Source of the DNA: Leptospira congkakensis
GTDB lineage: Bacteria > Spirochaetota > Leptospiria > Leptospirales > Leptospiraceae
DNA length: 64,000 nucleotides
Assembly: GCF_004770265.1 (NCBI RefSeq)
Contig: NZ_RQGQ01000017.1
Coordinates: forward strand, 682,001-746,000
Direction: 5' to 3'
Shown: piece by piece, positions 17,800-28,300 of the stretch
Numbering within the stretch: the first letter of the stretch is position 1
How the letters are laid out: every line of letters starts with the position of its first letter
Notes under the pieces: generated by a model
The model's input: only the letters and a program-made list of their open reading frames with translations
What the model was told of the DNA's origin: nothing
Database searches by the model: none
Program-made: the position numbers and the translations under genes

Positions 17800-19023
17800 A
17801 TGAGCCAACCTCTCACCCATCCGCTTCATACCATCCAAAAAGAAAGAGCCATCATCTTCATCCTTGCTGCCCTCCAATTTTTACACATTTTGGATTTTGT
17901 CATCATGATGCCCCTGGGCCCGGTATTTATGGAGAGCTTCAAAATCAATTCCGCCGCTTTTGGATTACTTGTTTCTTCTTATTCCATTAGTGCTGGATTG
18001 TTTGGACTCATTGGTGCATTGTTTTTGGATTCATATGATCGCAAATTAAGCCTTCTCGTCTTATTTTTTGGATTTTCCTTTGGAACCTTACTTTGTGCAT
18101 TTGCTCCCAATTATGGATTTTTACTTTTTGCTAGGGTTGTTGCCGGTGGATTCGGCGGAATGATCGGCGCCACTGTCCTTTCCATCATCGGAGACATCAT
18201 TCCTGTTTTTAGAAGAGGAACTGCTACTGGTGTTGTGATGAGTTCGTTTTCAGTGGCTTCCGTCATTGGAATCCCAATTGGTTTGTCTTTGGCTAATAAG
18301 TTTGGATGGCATTTCCCATTCCTTTCTTTGGCAATTGCAGGTTTTTTAATTTTACCAATTGGTTATAAAGTATTACCTTCGATTCGTTACCATTTGGATT
18401 CAGATGTTCATCCGAAACAATCTCAACTTAAATCTTTACAACAAGTGATTACCAAAAAAGATCATTTTGCCCCCTTTATTTTTATGGTGTTTTTGATGTT
18501 TGGTGGATTTACCATCATTCCTTTTCTTAGTCCATTTCTAGTGTCTAACGTTGGTTTAGCGATTGATGAACTTCCTTATATTTACTTTTTTGGTGGATTG
18601 TTTACTTTTTTTACAAGTCGATTCATTGGAAAATTATCAGATCGTTATGGAAAATTGAAAGTTTACCAAATCATTTCGATTGTGGCAGTGATTCCCATTG
18701 TGATTGTTGTTACTTTGACAAAAACTTCATTACCTGTTGTGCTTACTGTCACAACATTATTTATGATTTTGGTTTCAGGGCGAATGGTTCCTGCATTTGC
18801 AATGATCACTTCTGCTGTGGAACCAAGAATTCGTGGTAGTTTTATGTCTGTCAATTCTGCCATCCAGCAGATTTCTTCGGGTGCTGCTTCGTACATTGCG
18901 GGATTGATATTGGTACAATCTGCTGATAACCAACTCATCAATTACGAACTCGTAGGAATGATTTCTGTATTTAGTTTGTTGTTTAGTGTTTACTTAGCGA
19001 AAAAAGTTAAAATTGCAGGATAA
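17800..19023 (+). CDS. MFS transporter, DHA1-like efflux family
   Basis: A 407-residue, 12-TM major facilitator. Family motifs visible are DFVIMMPLGPVF in TM1, the loop 2-3 DSYDRK motif (a variant of GxxxDRxGRR), RVVAGGFGGM in TM4 and GKLSDRYGKLK between TM8 and TM9. Resembles drug/sugar efflux transporters of the AraJ/Bcr type. Substrate unknown. Start is ATG 17800, 89 bases from the divergent SDR start. A longer upstream frame antisense to the SDR gene was rejected. A strong hairpin follows the stop. Confidence 0.88.
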   Translation: MSQPLTHPLHTIQKERAIIFILAALQFLHILDFVIMMPLGPVFMESFKINSAAFGLLVSSYSISAGLFGLIGALFLDSYDRKLSLLVLFFGFSFGTLLCAFAPNYGFLLFARVVAGGFGGMIGATVLSIIGDIIPVFRRGTATGVVMSSFSVASVIGIPIGLSLANKFGWHFPFLSLAIAGFLILPIGYKVLPSIRYHLDSDVHPKQSQLKSLQQVITKKDHFAPFIFMVFLMFGGFTIIPFLSPFLVSNVGLAIDELPYIYFFGGLFTFFTSRFIGKLSDRYGKLKVYQIISIVAVIPIVIVVTLTKTSLPVVLTVTTLFMILVSGRMVPAFAMITSAVEPRIRGSFMSVNSAIQQISSGAASYIAGLILVQSADNQLINYELVGMISVFSLLFSVYLAKKVKIAG

Positions 19024-19034
19024 ATATGAAATTC

Positions 19035-19070
19035 TGTAGAATAAACTGACGAACGTTAGCTTATTCTACA
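19035..19070. terminator. Bidirectional hairpin terminator
   Basis: Perfect 10-bp arms TGTAGAATAA (19035-19044) and TTATTCTACA (19061-19070), with an inner helix CTGACG/CGTTAG. It lies between the stop of the MFS gene and the convergent hypothetical gene, whose TAG stop (19066-19068) is inside the right arm. No long T-run follows on either strand. Confidence 0.65.
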
Positions 19071-19986
19071 ATTCTAATTTACCGGTGTCAAGAAAATCGA
19101 TGATCATTAGTTTTTGAGATATAGTGATCATCTTTTTTTCGAGAAGTTGGTTTAAAATTTCTGCAGCGGTTCCAATTTCCATACCATTCAGTTCCGAAAA
19201 AATGTATTGGAAGTTTTTATCGATTCGATTTTCACCAATATAGTTAATCAATTTTTCACTTGTTTCTAAAATCAATTGTTGTCTATGGATGAGCCCTTCC
19301 ATTGTGGAAAGGATAATTGAAACTTCTGGATCTTCTGCAAAGAGTTGCATCATATGATCATAGATTTTTGGTGATTGGAGCGGTAGTTCGTAAATGGAAT
19401 CCCCAAGTGCGGTATATAAAGATTTTTCTTCTTCGAAATCTAGGCCGGTGTATTTATTCAGATTGGAAACAATTTCTGACGGTAAAATTACAATGAACTG
19501 ACAGCCATATTCTGGTTCTTTTAAGTAACGAACAAAATATTGAATCAAATCACAAATACGTAAATAACTAACAAAAGTCCAGTATTTGAAACTTCGAATA
19601 TCAAACATATGTTTGATAGATTTTTCTCTTTTGATTGATTCTCGAATGTTCATATAGTTTTCGAAATCACATTTAAAAAGATAACTGAGAGTATGATTTG
19701 AAAACGATTCGATGATTTCCCTTACGAGTGTTGGTTCACCAATATAAAGAAAATAAGAAATTAATTCTAAATTGTCTTTGGAAGTCCAAATAAACTTTTC
19801 TAAAGTTTTTGCAGGGATCTGCGAAAATGCAGAAATACCAATTTTGAATGTAACCTTATCTTGTAAAAATGCTTCGAGTTTTTCCTTGGCAATACAATCT
19901 TCGTCAACGTCTTGTTTTGCGAATGATAGCCTGCAACTAGGGGGACAGGCTTCATATAAGGATGTACCGAGAAAACATTTTGGCAT
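19066..19986 (-). CDS. Hypothetical protein with N-terminal cysteines
   Basis: 306 residues, soluble, mainly helical. The first 31 residues hold four cysteines (KCFLG, EACPPSC, DEDCIAKE), which could bind a metal or cluster. The rest shows no motif I recognise and looks like stacked helices. Position directly after a lipoprotein gene (3-base gap) suggests co-transcription. No function is assigned. Confidence 0.6.
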   Translation of the reverse strand: MPKCFLGTSLYEACPPSCRLSFAKQDVDEDCIAKEKLEAFLQDKVTFKIGISAFSQIPAKTLEKFIWTSKDNLELISYFLYIGEPTLVREIIESFSNHTLSYLFKCDFENYMNIRESIKREKSIKHMFDIRSFKYWTFVSYLRICDLIQYFVRYLKEPEYGCQFIVILPSEIVSNLNKYTGLDFEEEKSLYTALGDSIYELPLQSPKIYDHMMQLFAEDPEVSIILSTMEGLIHRQQLILETSEKLINYIGENRIDKNFQYIFSELNGMEIGTAAEILNQLLEKKMITISQKLMIIDFLDTGKLEL

Positions 19987-19989
19987 AGA

Positions 19990-20454
19990 CTACTGTAATA
20001 ATTCTCCACAATCTCTCATTTCAGGAGCGTATGGATTTTTTACTTCTTTTCCTGTCATTAACCAAGATTTATCAACCATTGGACAGTAAAATCGATTGTA
20101 CTTAGATTGGTTGGGAACTTCTGTTTTGATTTGAATCAATATTTCTTGAATTTTAGAAATTTTTTCATAGTTAGATTCTAGATCTGCACCCGCAACAGGG
20201 AGGAGGGGACGTAAAGTCTCAGACCAGGCCTTCAATTTCGGATGTCCGCTGGTTACGAAAGCATCAATTGCTTCTGAAAAAGTTTTCCAATTGGGTTTTG
20301 GATCGTCTTTTAGATACTCTTCCAGAAGAATTTGGTTCTCCGCCAGGAGTTTTGCCGCTAGGTTTTCATGGGCAGTTTCAAATGGAACGACCTCTTCCTT
20401 ACAAGAAAGGGCAAAAATGGCTAAAACGATGAGTGAAATCCGAAATACATTCAT
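19990..20454 (-). CDS. Hypothetical lipoprotein
   Basis: 154 residues from the ATG at 20454. A signal peptide ends in the lipobox FALSC, with Lys-Glu-Glu following the lipidated cysteine. The rest is helical and charged, with no recognised domain. A longer TTG-started frame adds 13 polar residues ahead of the signal peptide and is less likely. It lies 3 bases upstream of the Cys-rich hypothetical gene. Confidence 0.7.
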   Translation of the reverse strand: MNVFRISLIVLAIFALSCKEEVVPFETAHENLAAKLLAENQILLEEYLKDDPKPNWKTFSEAIDAFVTSGHPKLKAWSETLRPLLPVAGADLESNYEKISKIQEILIQIKTEVPNQSKYNRFYCPMVDKSWLMTGKEVKNPYAPEMRDCGELLQ

Positions 20455-20592
20455 ATTTTGATTCTTTTTACCCAAGTGGGAATTGGAATTCAAATTTTAG
20501 TTTCGAGTTTGTTGGAGGACGTTGCTTTTTTCTCGACAAAGCCGGTTTTTCAAGCATGATGACAGAAAAGTTCACGAAGGTGTAATTCCATT

Positions 20593-20943
20593 ATGATTAT
20601 TGTAGAAGGCATTGGCCACGTCAGTATCCCCGTCTCCCAACTCGACACCTCTATTGATTTTTACCGGGACATTTTTGACTTCGAAGTGGAGACAAAGAAG
20701 GCTACTGAGGCAATTCTTTCTCTGGATTCCTTTCGTATCCGATTGGTAAAAGCAGAAGTTTCCGACAGATCTCTTCCTCTCCTTAGTTTTGTGATGGATG
20801 TGGATGATTTCACAGAAGCTATCAGCGAACTTGAGGAAAAGAACGTAAAGATCATCAAAGGACCAGAAGGAACAGATTCTGGAGAGTGTTTAACCTTTGC
20901 AGATCCTAGCCAAAATTTAATCGAGATTTTCTATTCCAATTAA
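20593..20943 (+). CDS. VOC superfamily protein (glyoxalase/epimerase-like)
   Basis: 116 residues forming one vicinal-oxygen-chelate module pair. The metal-ligand His is in GHVSIPV near residue 8 and the final Glu in NLIEIFY near the C-terminus, the usual pattern. Intervening DTSIDFYRDIF and FADPSQN are typical of glyoxalase I and methylmalonyl-CoA epimerase-type proteins. The exact reaction cannot be told from sequence. Confidence 0.8.
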   Translation: MIIVEGIGHVSIPVSQLDTSIDFYRDIFDFEVETKKATEAILSLDSFRIRLVKAEVSDRSLPLLSFVMDVDDFTEAISELEEKNVKIIKGPEGTDSGECLTFADPSQNLIEIFYSN

Positions 20944-20986
20944 ATCCTGTTGATTTTTTAAAAATCATACTTACTATCCTCTTGGT

Positions 20987-22474
20987 ATGTCTGTAGAGAA
21001 CCAAGGGGATGGGAACGAATTAGAACAACTTACCGATTTTAAAAAAGGGTATGTTTATTTCCTCACCAGCTTCCAGAATTTGGTGGGAAGTTTCCTCCAA
21101 TTTCTTAGCACCGGCCTCACTGAAGCCAACAAACGCGAAATCCTTCCATTTCGAAAGAACCTCGATCAAGAATTAGATAAAGCACAAAAAAAAATCAAAG
21201 AGATCATCTTTAATTTAGATGAAAAACATATATATGCCCAAGTGCGGAAGGAATACTCTCGCTACTTTTCACGTAACTTAGATGAGGTGAATCGGGATGA
21301 TTTTATCCAATTTCATTTAATCTTTGAAATGCTTCGTTACTTCTATATCGAAAGTAAAGAAGCTTGGGTTTATTTACGTGAAGCAGTTTTAAATACAAAG
21401 TTTAGCGATCCAGATTTCCAAACTAATGCTTTATTAAACTACAGAATTTTACCCGCTTTGGAAAGATTAAACCAATTAGAAATTTTTCTCAAACGGATGT
21501 GTTTTATCTTACAAATTGACAATCCAAATTATCTAACTGAGTATAAACCCACCAAACCAAAGTTCCGTGATCGTATTATTTATCGTTTGTCTTCCGTTTT
21601 TGATGAATCTTTATATAATAAACCGACTTCTGTAGAACCAGAAGATTCGGGAATTGTATACAAAGCAGATGAAGTAATCCAAAAAAATGCTGAAGATCCG
21701 AATCAAAAAAAAGAATGGGCCAATCAAAAAGCCAAACTGAAAGAAGAAAGTGCGGCAAATTACATCCAAGCCTATGGTAAGTATACTTGGAACTCAGACC
21801 AACATTATTTCTTTAGATATGAATTGGATAAATTCTTAGCTGAAAAAAGTTTGTTTAAGTCTGCAATTAGTTTGGATTTACATCTTGGTGCTGATGAACA
21901 AGTGCTTCGTGCGGAACTCATTCGATCCATGACAAGTACGGAAAAGAAAAATAAATCAGCGGAAGATTTTGAATTGGAATACCAAAATTTCCTAAAACAA
22001 TTCTTTCAGTTTTGTGAGAACATTATCCTCATGAACATGTCAATTCCTAACCAAGTAAAATATGTATTTTTATTTCACTTAGGACCCTCCCATTTTTATA
22101 TGATTGCTAAAAAGTTCTTAATGGAAGTGAATACTGGGTATATCCATGCACGCGGAACAGATGGTAAAAAGGTAATTCGTGTGATACCTGGGGAATATGT
22201 AAAAAAACACGTCATCGACTACTGGAACGAAGTTATTTTGCCAAATGTAGGTGAAGAAAAAAACAATCTGGCTTTATTAAAAAAATTAACGGAAATGATT
22301 GAAGAGAAATATAAAGAAATCTCTAAATTAACCATTCAAAAGTATGATGAATTGGATGAGGAAATTAAAAATTCAAAACCAAGAGATCTAATCTTTCGAG
22401 AACATATGAATGAGTGGATGGGTGCTGCAAATATAATTATATTCAAAAGATTTGTAAAAAATAAATCTTATTAA
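20987..22474 (+). CDS. Large hypothetical protein
   Basis: 495 residues, soluble, strongly helical, with no signal peptide and no catalytic motif I recognise. Two features stand out: an acidic-to-basic linker near 200-260 with many Lys/Glu, and a long C-terminal helix region rich in EEKYKEISK-like heptads. The gene is preceded by an AT-rich palindrome (20952-20966) and its stop overlaps the convergent lipoprotein gene by 4 bases. Probably a lineage-specific cytoplasmic protein. Confidence 0.65.
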   Translation: MSVENQGDGNELEQLTDFKKGYVYFLTSFQNLVGSFLQFLSTGLTEANKREILPFRKNLDQELDKAQKKIKEIIFNLDEKHIYAQVRKEYSRYFSRNLDEVNRDDFIQFHLIFEMLRYFYIESKEAWVYLREAVLNTKFSDPDFQTNALLNYRILPALERLNQLEIFLKRMCFILQIDNPNYLTEYKPTKPKFRDRIIYRLSSVFDESLYNKPTSVEPEDSGIVYKADEVIQKNAEDPNQKKEWANQKAKLKEESAANYIQAYGKYTWNSDQHYFFRYELDKFLAEKSLFKSAISLDLHLGADEQVLRAELIRSMTSTEKKNKSAEDFELEYQNFLKQFFQFCENIILMNMSIPNQVKYVFLFHLGPSHFYMIAKKFLMEVNTGYIHARGTDGKKVIRVIPGEYVKKHVIDYWNEVILPNVGEEKNNLALLKKLTEMIEEKYKEISKLTIQKYDELDEEIKNSKPRDLIFREHMNEWMGAANIIIFKRFVKNKSY

Positions 22475-23163
22475 AGAGCTAAACTGCAGGTCGCAGCATT
22501 TGCTGTTAGATAAAACTGTGTCGCAACTCCTACCGGAAACGGAATGGCAGGATCATTTTGTAATACATAATCAGTGGCTTTACAAGACCGATCAAAAACT
22601 CTCACGGTCACCGTACTTTGGCAACCAATCGTCAGAGTACGAGAAGATAATAATGTATCTGTATGGAAAGCTTTCGTTTCTTGGCCGTCAAATTCAACAG
22701 ACAAACTTTGTCCTTGTTTTAATTCAATCTCTGGGCCATATTGTTTGTTTGTTACCGCATAACAGTCAATAAAGTATTCCATTCCGGCACAATTGACTCC
22801 TGTTTTTGAATTCGGCAAACAAGAACCACCTGATTTGGAAACGGTGATAAATCCAGAATAAGCGCCATCGGGAACCTTTGTATAGAGTTCGGTTCCAGTA
22901 TTTAAGGTGACCGCTGCAAGAATATCATTGAACCGAACCACAGGTTCGATACCAAAGTTTTCCCCTTTGATCACAACTTCTGTGGCAGAATATAATGCAT
23001 TGGAATTGTTTTGTGCAGGTGTTCCGATTTGTGGGGTCACTGACGAAACCACTGGTGGTGACGTGAGGAGCGCTGCTAGAGGATCCTCAGAGGAAGAAGA
23101 TATGCAGGAAAAACTGCTTCCAAGTACTAGTGAGAATCCGATTGTGTATAAAATCCTTCTCAT
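22471..23163 (-). CDS. IPT/TIG-domain lipoprotein
   Basis: About 230 residues. A signal peptide ends in lipobox SSFSC followed by a Ser-rich linker (SSSSEDP). Residues 35-110 look like an IPT/TIG immunoglobulin-like fold: VSSVTPQIG, then VVIKGENFG, then VRFNDILAAV and LYTKVPDGAYSGFITVS. The C-terminal half has five to six cysteines. Probably an outer-membrane-anchored, possibly surface-exposed protein. The start at 23163 is chosen because it leads straight into the signal peptide. Longer starts add polar residues. Confidence 0.72.
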   Translation of the reverse strand: MRRILYTIGFSLVLGSSFSCISSSSEDPLAALLTSPPVVSSVTPQIGTPAQNNSNALYSATEVVIKGENFGIEPVVRFNDILAAVTLNTGTELYTKVPDGAYSGFITVSKSGGSCLPNSKTGVNCAGMEYFIDCYAVTNKQYGPEIELKQGQSLSVEFDGQETKAFHTDTLLSSRTLTIGCQSTVTVRVFDRSCKATDYVLQNDPAIPFPVGVATQFYLTANAATCSLAL

Positions 23164-23232
23164 GACGGCTACTTCCATTATCGGAAATTCAAATCTGTTT
23201 TCATTTCTATTTTTTTGCCCAGAGGAAATTCT

Positions 23233-24006
23233 ATGAACACTGTCACTCTTCAAACTCACCATACTTATGTAGCATTAATCGAACTAAACCGTCCTGAGGC
23301 AAAGAATGCGATCTCCATCCAGCTTCTTTCCGAACTAAGAGAAAAAATCCAGGAAGTAAAAAGGAGTTCGGCACGGGCACTTGTGCTGATTGGAAAAGGA
23401 GATTCTTTCTCTTCTGGTGCTGATTTAAAAGAAAGAAAGTCAATGTCTGATTTGCAGGTAAAACACTTCCTAAAAGACATCAATTTATGTTTTTCTGAAC
23501 TGGCAAATCTTCCCATTCCCACAATTGCGGCCATCAATGGATTTGCTTTTGGTGGAGGTTTGGAAATGGCATTATCATGTGATATTCGTTATGCGAGTGA
23601 TTCGGCACAAATGGGACTCACGGAAACCAAACTCGGAATCATTCCGGGAGCCGGGGGAACACAAAGACTTTCTCGAATTGTAGGGGAGTCAAAAGCCATG
23701 GAATGGATATTTTCTGGAAAAAAACTTACCGGAAAAGAAGCTATGGCTGGTGGTTTGGTTTCACAATGCTTTGAACTAGATCGTTTAAGGGAATCTTCTC
23801 TTGCCTTAGCACGAGAGATATCGGAATCTGCACCTATCGCTGTTTCTGCTGCCAAAAAAGCAGTTCGTCGTGGAATGGAATTACCGATGGAATCCGCTCT
23901 TGAATGGGAAAGATTGTGTTATTTTGAAACAATAGGCACTAAAGACCGAATAGAAGCCTTGCAAGCGTTTGCTGAAAAAAGAAAACCTAATTTTAAGGGA
24001 GAATGA
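23233..24006 (+). CDS. Enoyl-CoA hydratase/isomerase
   Basis: A crotonase-fold enzyme (257 residues). The CoA/oxyanion segment SSGADLKERK and the block FGGGLEMALSCDIRYAS are followed by GLTETKLGIIPGAGGTQRL. Both catalytic glutamates (in GGGLE and GLTE) are present, so hydratase activity on short-chain enoyl-CoA is expected. The ATG at 23233 has AGAGGA a few bases upstream, preferred over a start at 23215. dcd follows within 4 bases. Confidence 0.9.
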   Translation: MNTVTLQTHHTYVALIELNRPEAKNAISIQLLSELREKIQEVKRSSARALVLIGKGDSFSSGADLKERKSMSDLQVKHFLKDINLCFSELANLPIPTIAAINGFAFGGGLEMALSCDIRYASDSAQMGLTETKLGIIPGAGGTQRLSRIVGESKAMEWIFSGKKLTGKEAMAGGLVSQCFELDRLRESSLALAREISESAPIAVSAAKKAVRRGMELPMESALEWERLCYFETIGTKDRIEALQAFAEKRKPNFKGE

Positions 24007-24009
24007 TCC

Positions 24010-24534
24010 GTGATTTTAACCGGAAAAGAAATTTTAAAAAGACTAGGAAATGATATCAAAATCGAACCTTACGATGCGAATTTATTAAACCCAAATTCGT
24101 ATAACTTACGTTTGCACGAAGACCTTTTGGTGTATTCAGAATTTCCTTTGGATATGAAAAAACCAAATCCTGTACAGAATCTAAAGATTCCAGAAGAAGG
24201 TTTATTATTAGAACCGGGTAAACTCTATTTAGGAAGAACGATTGAATTTACCGAAACGCATAACTTAGTGCCAATGTTAGAAGGTCGATCTTCCATTGGA
24301 CGACTTGGAATGTTTGTTCATATCACTGCTGGGTTTGGGGATGTAGGATTCAAAGGATTTTGGACATTAGAAATCCAAGTAACACATCCACTTCGTGTGT
24401 ATTCTGGCGTTCAGATTTGCCAAATTTTTTACCATACGGTAGAAGGGGAAATCAGCGAATACAAATCAGGAAAGTACCAAGCAAACCAAGGCATCCAACC
24501 TTCTTTGTTGTACAAAGACTTTGAAAAGAAATAA
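24010..24534 (+). CDS. dcd: dCTP deaminase
   Basis: Deaminates dCTP to dUTP for thymidylate synthesis. The family core is clear: NPNSYNLRL near residue 28, EGRSSIGRLG, the catalytic Glu in TLEIQVTHPL, GVQICQIFYH and the C-terminal GKYQANQG nucleotide flap. Whether it also cleaves dUTP, as bifunctional DCD-DUT enzymes do, cannot be decided from the motifs. Start is GTG at 24010. A strong terminator hairpin lies 41 bases downstream. Confidence 0.92.
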   Translation: MILTGKEILKRLGNDIKIEPYDANLLNPNSYNLRLHEDLLVYSEFPLDMKKPNPVQNLKIPEEGLLLEPGKLYLGRTIEFTETHNLVPMLEGRSSIGRLGMFVHITAGFGDVGFKGFWTLEIQVTHPLRVYSGVQICQIFYHTVEGEISEYKSGKYQANQGIQPSLLYKDFEKK

Positions 24535-24574
24535 ATTCTAAGAATTTTTTGAAGAAGTAAAAAGATAAATTGAG

Positions 24575-24606
24575 AACCTGCTTCCGACTTGGAAGCAGGT
24601 TTGTTT
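24575..24606. terminator. Rho-independent terminator
   Basis: Perfect 11-bp stem AACCTGCTTCC (24575-24585) with GGAAGCAGGTT (24591-24601), loop GACTT, followed by TTGTTT on the plus strand. It separates convergent dcd and the DUF2147 gene and could stop both transcripts. Confidence 0.85.
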
Positions 24607-24614
24607 AAGAATGA

Positions 24615-25139
24615 TTATTTTTTAGCTTTGAAAGTACAGTCCCATTTCGGGTCATCAAGATTCAAACCACCAAGTTTCACCCAGTTGTTAGTTTTTCCGA
24701 TAAAGGTAATGGAACAAAGAGTACCTTTTAAATCCAAACGGTTTCCACCTTCAAGAGAAGTGAATTTTCCACAGTAGGTTTTTCCATCACGTGGGTTGTA
24801 GATTGTTCCATTTTTATAAACACCTTCTCCAACATAATCAAATCCATTGATAAACACCATACCAAGGTTTGGTCGGTTCCGTAACTTTGGATCTTCGTTG
24901 TTATGGTCTAGATAAGGAGTTCCTGGAACACCTTTGTCTTTTTCTTTTTCCTGGTAAGCATTGTCTTTGATACAAACTGTTTTTCCGCAGTATTTATTAC
25001 CACATTTGAAAATCTCGATGACTGAGTCTTTTTCAGGTGGAAGGTATTTTCCCACTGCAACGTCAGCCTCTTGGGCAAGTAGAGAACTTCCTGTGAAGAG
25101 GATGGCCGTCCATACACTTAAAACAAGTTTTTGATTCAT
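24615..25139 (-). CDS. DUF2147 exported protein
   Basis: 174 residues with an N-terminal signal peptide ending near SSLLAQEA. The mature domain carries the DUF2147 pattern: VGKYLPPEKDSVIEIFKC, DPKLRNRPNLGMVFINGF, NGTIYNPRDGKTYCGKF and TFIGKTNNWVKL. Four to five cysteines may form disulfides. The family is exported and of unknown function. AAGGAT precedes the ATG. Solitary gene. Confidence 0.85.
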   Translation of the reverse strand: MNQKLVLSVWTAILFTGSSLLAQEADVAVGKYLPPEKDSVIEIFKCGNKYCGKTVCIKDNAYQEKEKDKGVPGTPYLDHNNEDPKLRNRPNLGMVFINGFDYVGEGVYKNGTIYNPRDGKTYCGKFTSLEGGNRLDLKGTLCSITFIGKTNNWVKLGGLNLDDPKWDCTFKAKK

Positions 25140-25302
25140 ATAGATCCTTATTCTATAAAATTGGGTTCGCTCATTTTGACAGAAATTTTTTCTCTGGCAA
25201 GCTGGTTTTTTGAAATTCTCAGCAACAATTCAGGAAAATACCAAATTGAAACAAAATGGTAAAAGATATAAAAGTATTATGTTTCTTATTCGATCGAAAG
25301 AT

Positions 25303-25325
25303 CCTGTTAGAGTATTTCTAACAGG
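25303..25325 (-). terminator. Intergenic hairpin downstream of the 7TM-phosphatase gene
   Basis: Perfect 9-bp arms CCTGTTAGA (25303-25311) and TCTAACAGG (25317-25325) with a 5-base loop. It lies 41 bases past the phosphatase stop in a 226-base gene-free stretch (25140-25365), which otherwise holds only the palindrome at 25355 and the leader of the DUF2147 gene. The following minus-strand bases are only modestly T-rich. Confidence 0.5.
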
Positions 25326-25354
25326 AAGGTAGCAGGAATGTAGAAGTTCTGTGG

Positions 25355-25380
25355 ACTAACCTCAATTAATTGAGGCTAGT
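25355..25380 (-). repeat. Near-perfect palindrome at a gene end
   Basis: ACTA, one mismatch, then CCTCAATT/AATTGAGG, one mismatch, then TAGT, spanning the stop codon of the 1075-residue phosphatase. It may be the first half of a tandem terminator with the hairpin at 25303, or a protein-binding site. Confidence 0.5.
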
Positions 25381-28300
25381 CGCTTTTTCTAACAACTTGG
25401 AAAGTTTGAGAACGTTTTTGTTTGTTGGATCGATGGATTGTGCTCGAGTTACATAAGTAACAGCGCGGTCCACATTTCCAAGTAGTCGACTAACATCCGC
25501 AAGGTTTATTAAGTTTTGAAAATTTTCAGAGTCATACTTCAGAGCTTCTTGAGCAGCTTTCAGTGCACTTTCGTAATTCCCAAGTTTTTTCTCTGACATT
25601 GCTAAGTAATACCAGTATTCTCCTGAACCTTCGTTTTCTTTTAGGAACTCGGTCAGAACTTTTGCGGCAATATCGTATTCTTTCCCTTTGTAACTGACAA
25701 GTCCAAGAAACTTGTTGAGTTTTTGGTTGGATGGATCTCCGAGGAAGGCTTTTTTCATCACAGTGATGGCCCTTTCAATTTCACCATTTTGGTAAAGAAT
25801 CTTTCCTTCTTCAAAGGCACCAGTTGCGGTGAGGGCTTCGTCCCAATCATCACCTGGAGTATCAAAGAAATCATCAACGGGTTGTTGTGAAAGATCGTCT
25901 TTTTCTGGACTATGTGAAATAGGAGATTTTTCACTTTTAAAGATAACACTTAACATTGAGATATCATCTGTGATATCGCCAGTTTTTTTAACGAGTTTCT
26001 CAATTTCGTAAATATCACCGTCAGCCTCTTCAACAAATCGAAGAACCATCGTTTCATCTTCATTGATGGTTCTTACATCTTCATCTGGAGTTAAATCGAT
26101 ATCATCACGTCCATCGGAACCAAGAATCAATTGGTCACCAGGAAGGAGTTGGAAGGTTTGCACTTCAAACGGATATTCAGAATCCAATCCTAGTTTACGT
26201 AGTTTCAATTCTTCTTCAATGAAACTAGCTTTTCCATCTCGGTAAAGAATACTATAAGGGTGTTCGGCGTTGAAATACCAAGTTTTTCCTGATTCATCTT
26301 CAATCAACATTACAGTTGCTGAGATCACCATTGTACCACTAAACGATTTGAATACAGCATTCACTTCTTCGTAAACATCTGTGAGCCATTCTTCTGGAGT
26401 TCGATTGAGAATTCGTTTGTTACCAGCAGAGCGAGCCACAATTGAATTCATAACCACACCCATAACAAGGGATCCACCAGCACCTTGCATCGATTTTCCC
26501 ATGGCATCGCCGTTCATCACCATGGTGTAACGACGGAAATCATCAGGTTTTCCTAGTTTTAGATTTCCTGTGATACAAATATCACCACCAAGATCGCCGG
26601 TTTTGTTACGGAATTCGAAGGTTTTCTTTTGGTGAACAAAGAAATCACAACGGATGTTATCTGATTTATTGGCATTAAAAAATAGAGGTTTTGCAAGTAG
26701 AGATGTAAGGAAGTAGTCACCATCTTGTTGCACTTTCAAACGATGGATCTCATCCATCTTTTCTTGAAGTTCTTTGGTTCTTTCTTTAACTTTTTCTTCC
26801 AAATTTTCTGCGTAGTCTTGGAGTTCTCTTCTCGCATCGCGAATGGAAGATACCATCCCGTTAAACGATTCTGCTAAATAACCGATTTCATCATTTACTT
26901 TGATGGGAACTTCTACTTCTAAATTTCCTTGGTTTACTTTTTCAACCCCCGCAAGCAATGCATAGAGTGGATTGACTAGTGCTGACCTGAAGAATAAAGG
27001 AAAAATGATAAGCAAAACAAACATCACGATAGCAAGAATGATAAGTTCTAACTTTGCAGACTTGTGCATATAAGCGCGGTAGTCGCGGTAATTAAAACCA
27101 ACTTCTCTGTTGATTTTTTTCTTCGCATCATAAGTCATGTAAGCAATGTAATGCGAAACTCCATCTAAATCTTTTCTATAGTGTCTTGTTAGGTCTGGTT
27201 TGAAATAACGGAAGAACTTCAACATTTCAACCCGAAGATCCCTTCCCGAAATTTCCTTTCCGTCCCATTTACAATCATTCACATGTTTGAGAATGGCATC
27301 ACGGAAAGTATCTACGTTTTTGACTTTTTCAACGTATTTGACACCTTCTTCACAAAACTGTTCCGGTAAAATGTCCCCAAGTTTGTTTGTATTAATGAAG
27401 GTTCTACGGTTGAGTTTTTCGATGAGTTTGGAAACTTCTGATTTTAGTTCCGCACCTTCTGAATCTGGATTTTCATCCAAAAACTGAATGATCGCGTTTT
27501 TATAACCTTCAAAATAATAAGGTGTTTTTGCTAAACTAGATCTAAGTGAATTTCTATATTCCGCTTCACTAATGGTAACCACTTCGTCGTACAAAGCTGT
27601 GTTATAAAGATCTGCCTGGACTAGAGGTAAATCCACATTTACGGAGGAAGGTAAATACGCTTTTTTGAGATTCTGACTCGAAAGATCATATTCGATGACA
27701 AATAATATATCCTTCGACCTTTCTCCACCTTCGGCAACACGAAGAGCCTTTTGGATGGCAGTACTGTCATACGAAGTTTCTTTTTCTTGGTCCACTAAGT
27801 AACTGAAAGCTTGCATGATGAGTAGAATTGTTACAAAGGAAATTCCTACAATTTTCACCATAAAGGTAGTTCGTTCACTACTATTGTTGATAAAGGTAAT
27901 TGTAATAATGAAAAAGGTTAAAGTGAAAAGTAATACAAGTGCTGTGAGGTAAGTGGAACGTTCCATCGCTCCATCACGACTCATCACGTTAGTAATGTTT
28001 GGTACAACAGCTGCGATGAGTGCTGCAATCAACATAATAAAAAGAGTTCCTCGTTTATCTTTCTTTAAATGGAGAATTCGATAACCCGGTAAAACGAGGA
28101 AGTTGATGAATGAATATGCTGCGATGAATAAACTTAAGATTCGACTGGCACCTTCGGAGTTAAAATCCCAGTGGTGCGCTGTGAAGTGGTATTTTCTTTC
28201 ACCTTGCGATACAGTAACAAGAAACCAAAGAACAACTACAATGGCGATTGCATGAAGGATCGCAAGCATGATGGATGCTGCTTTTTTATCTTCGTTGTCA

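Noticed and set aside
20952..20966. GATTTTT/AAAAATC palindrome upstream of 20987
   Set aside because: Pure A/T and too short to support a specific role.
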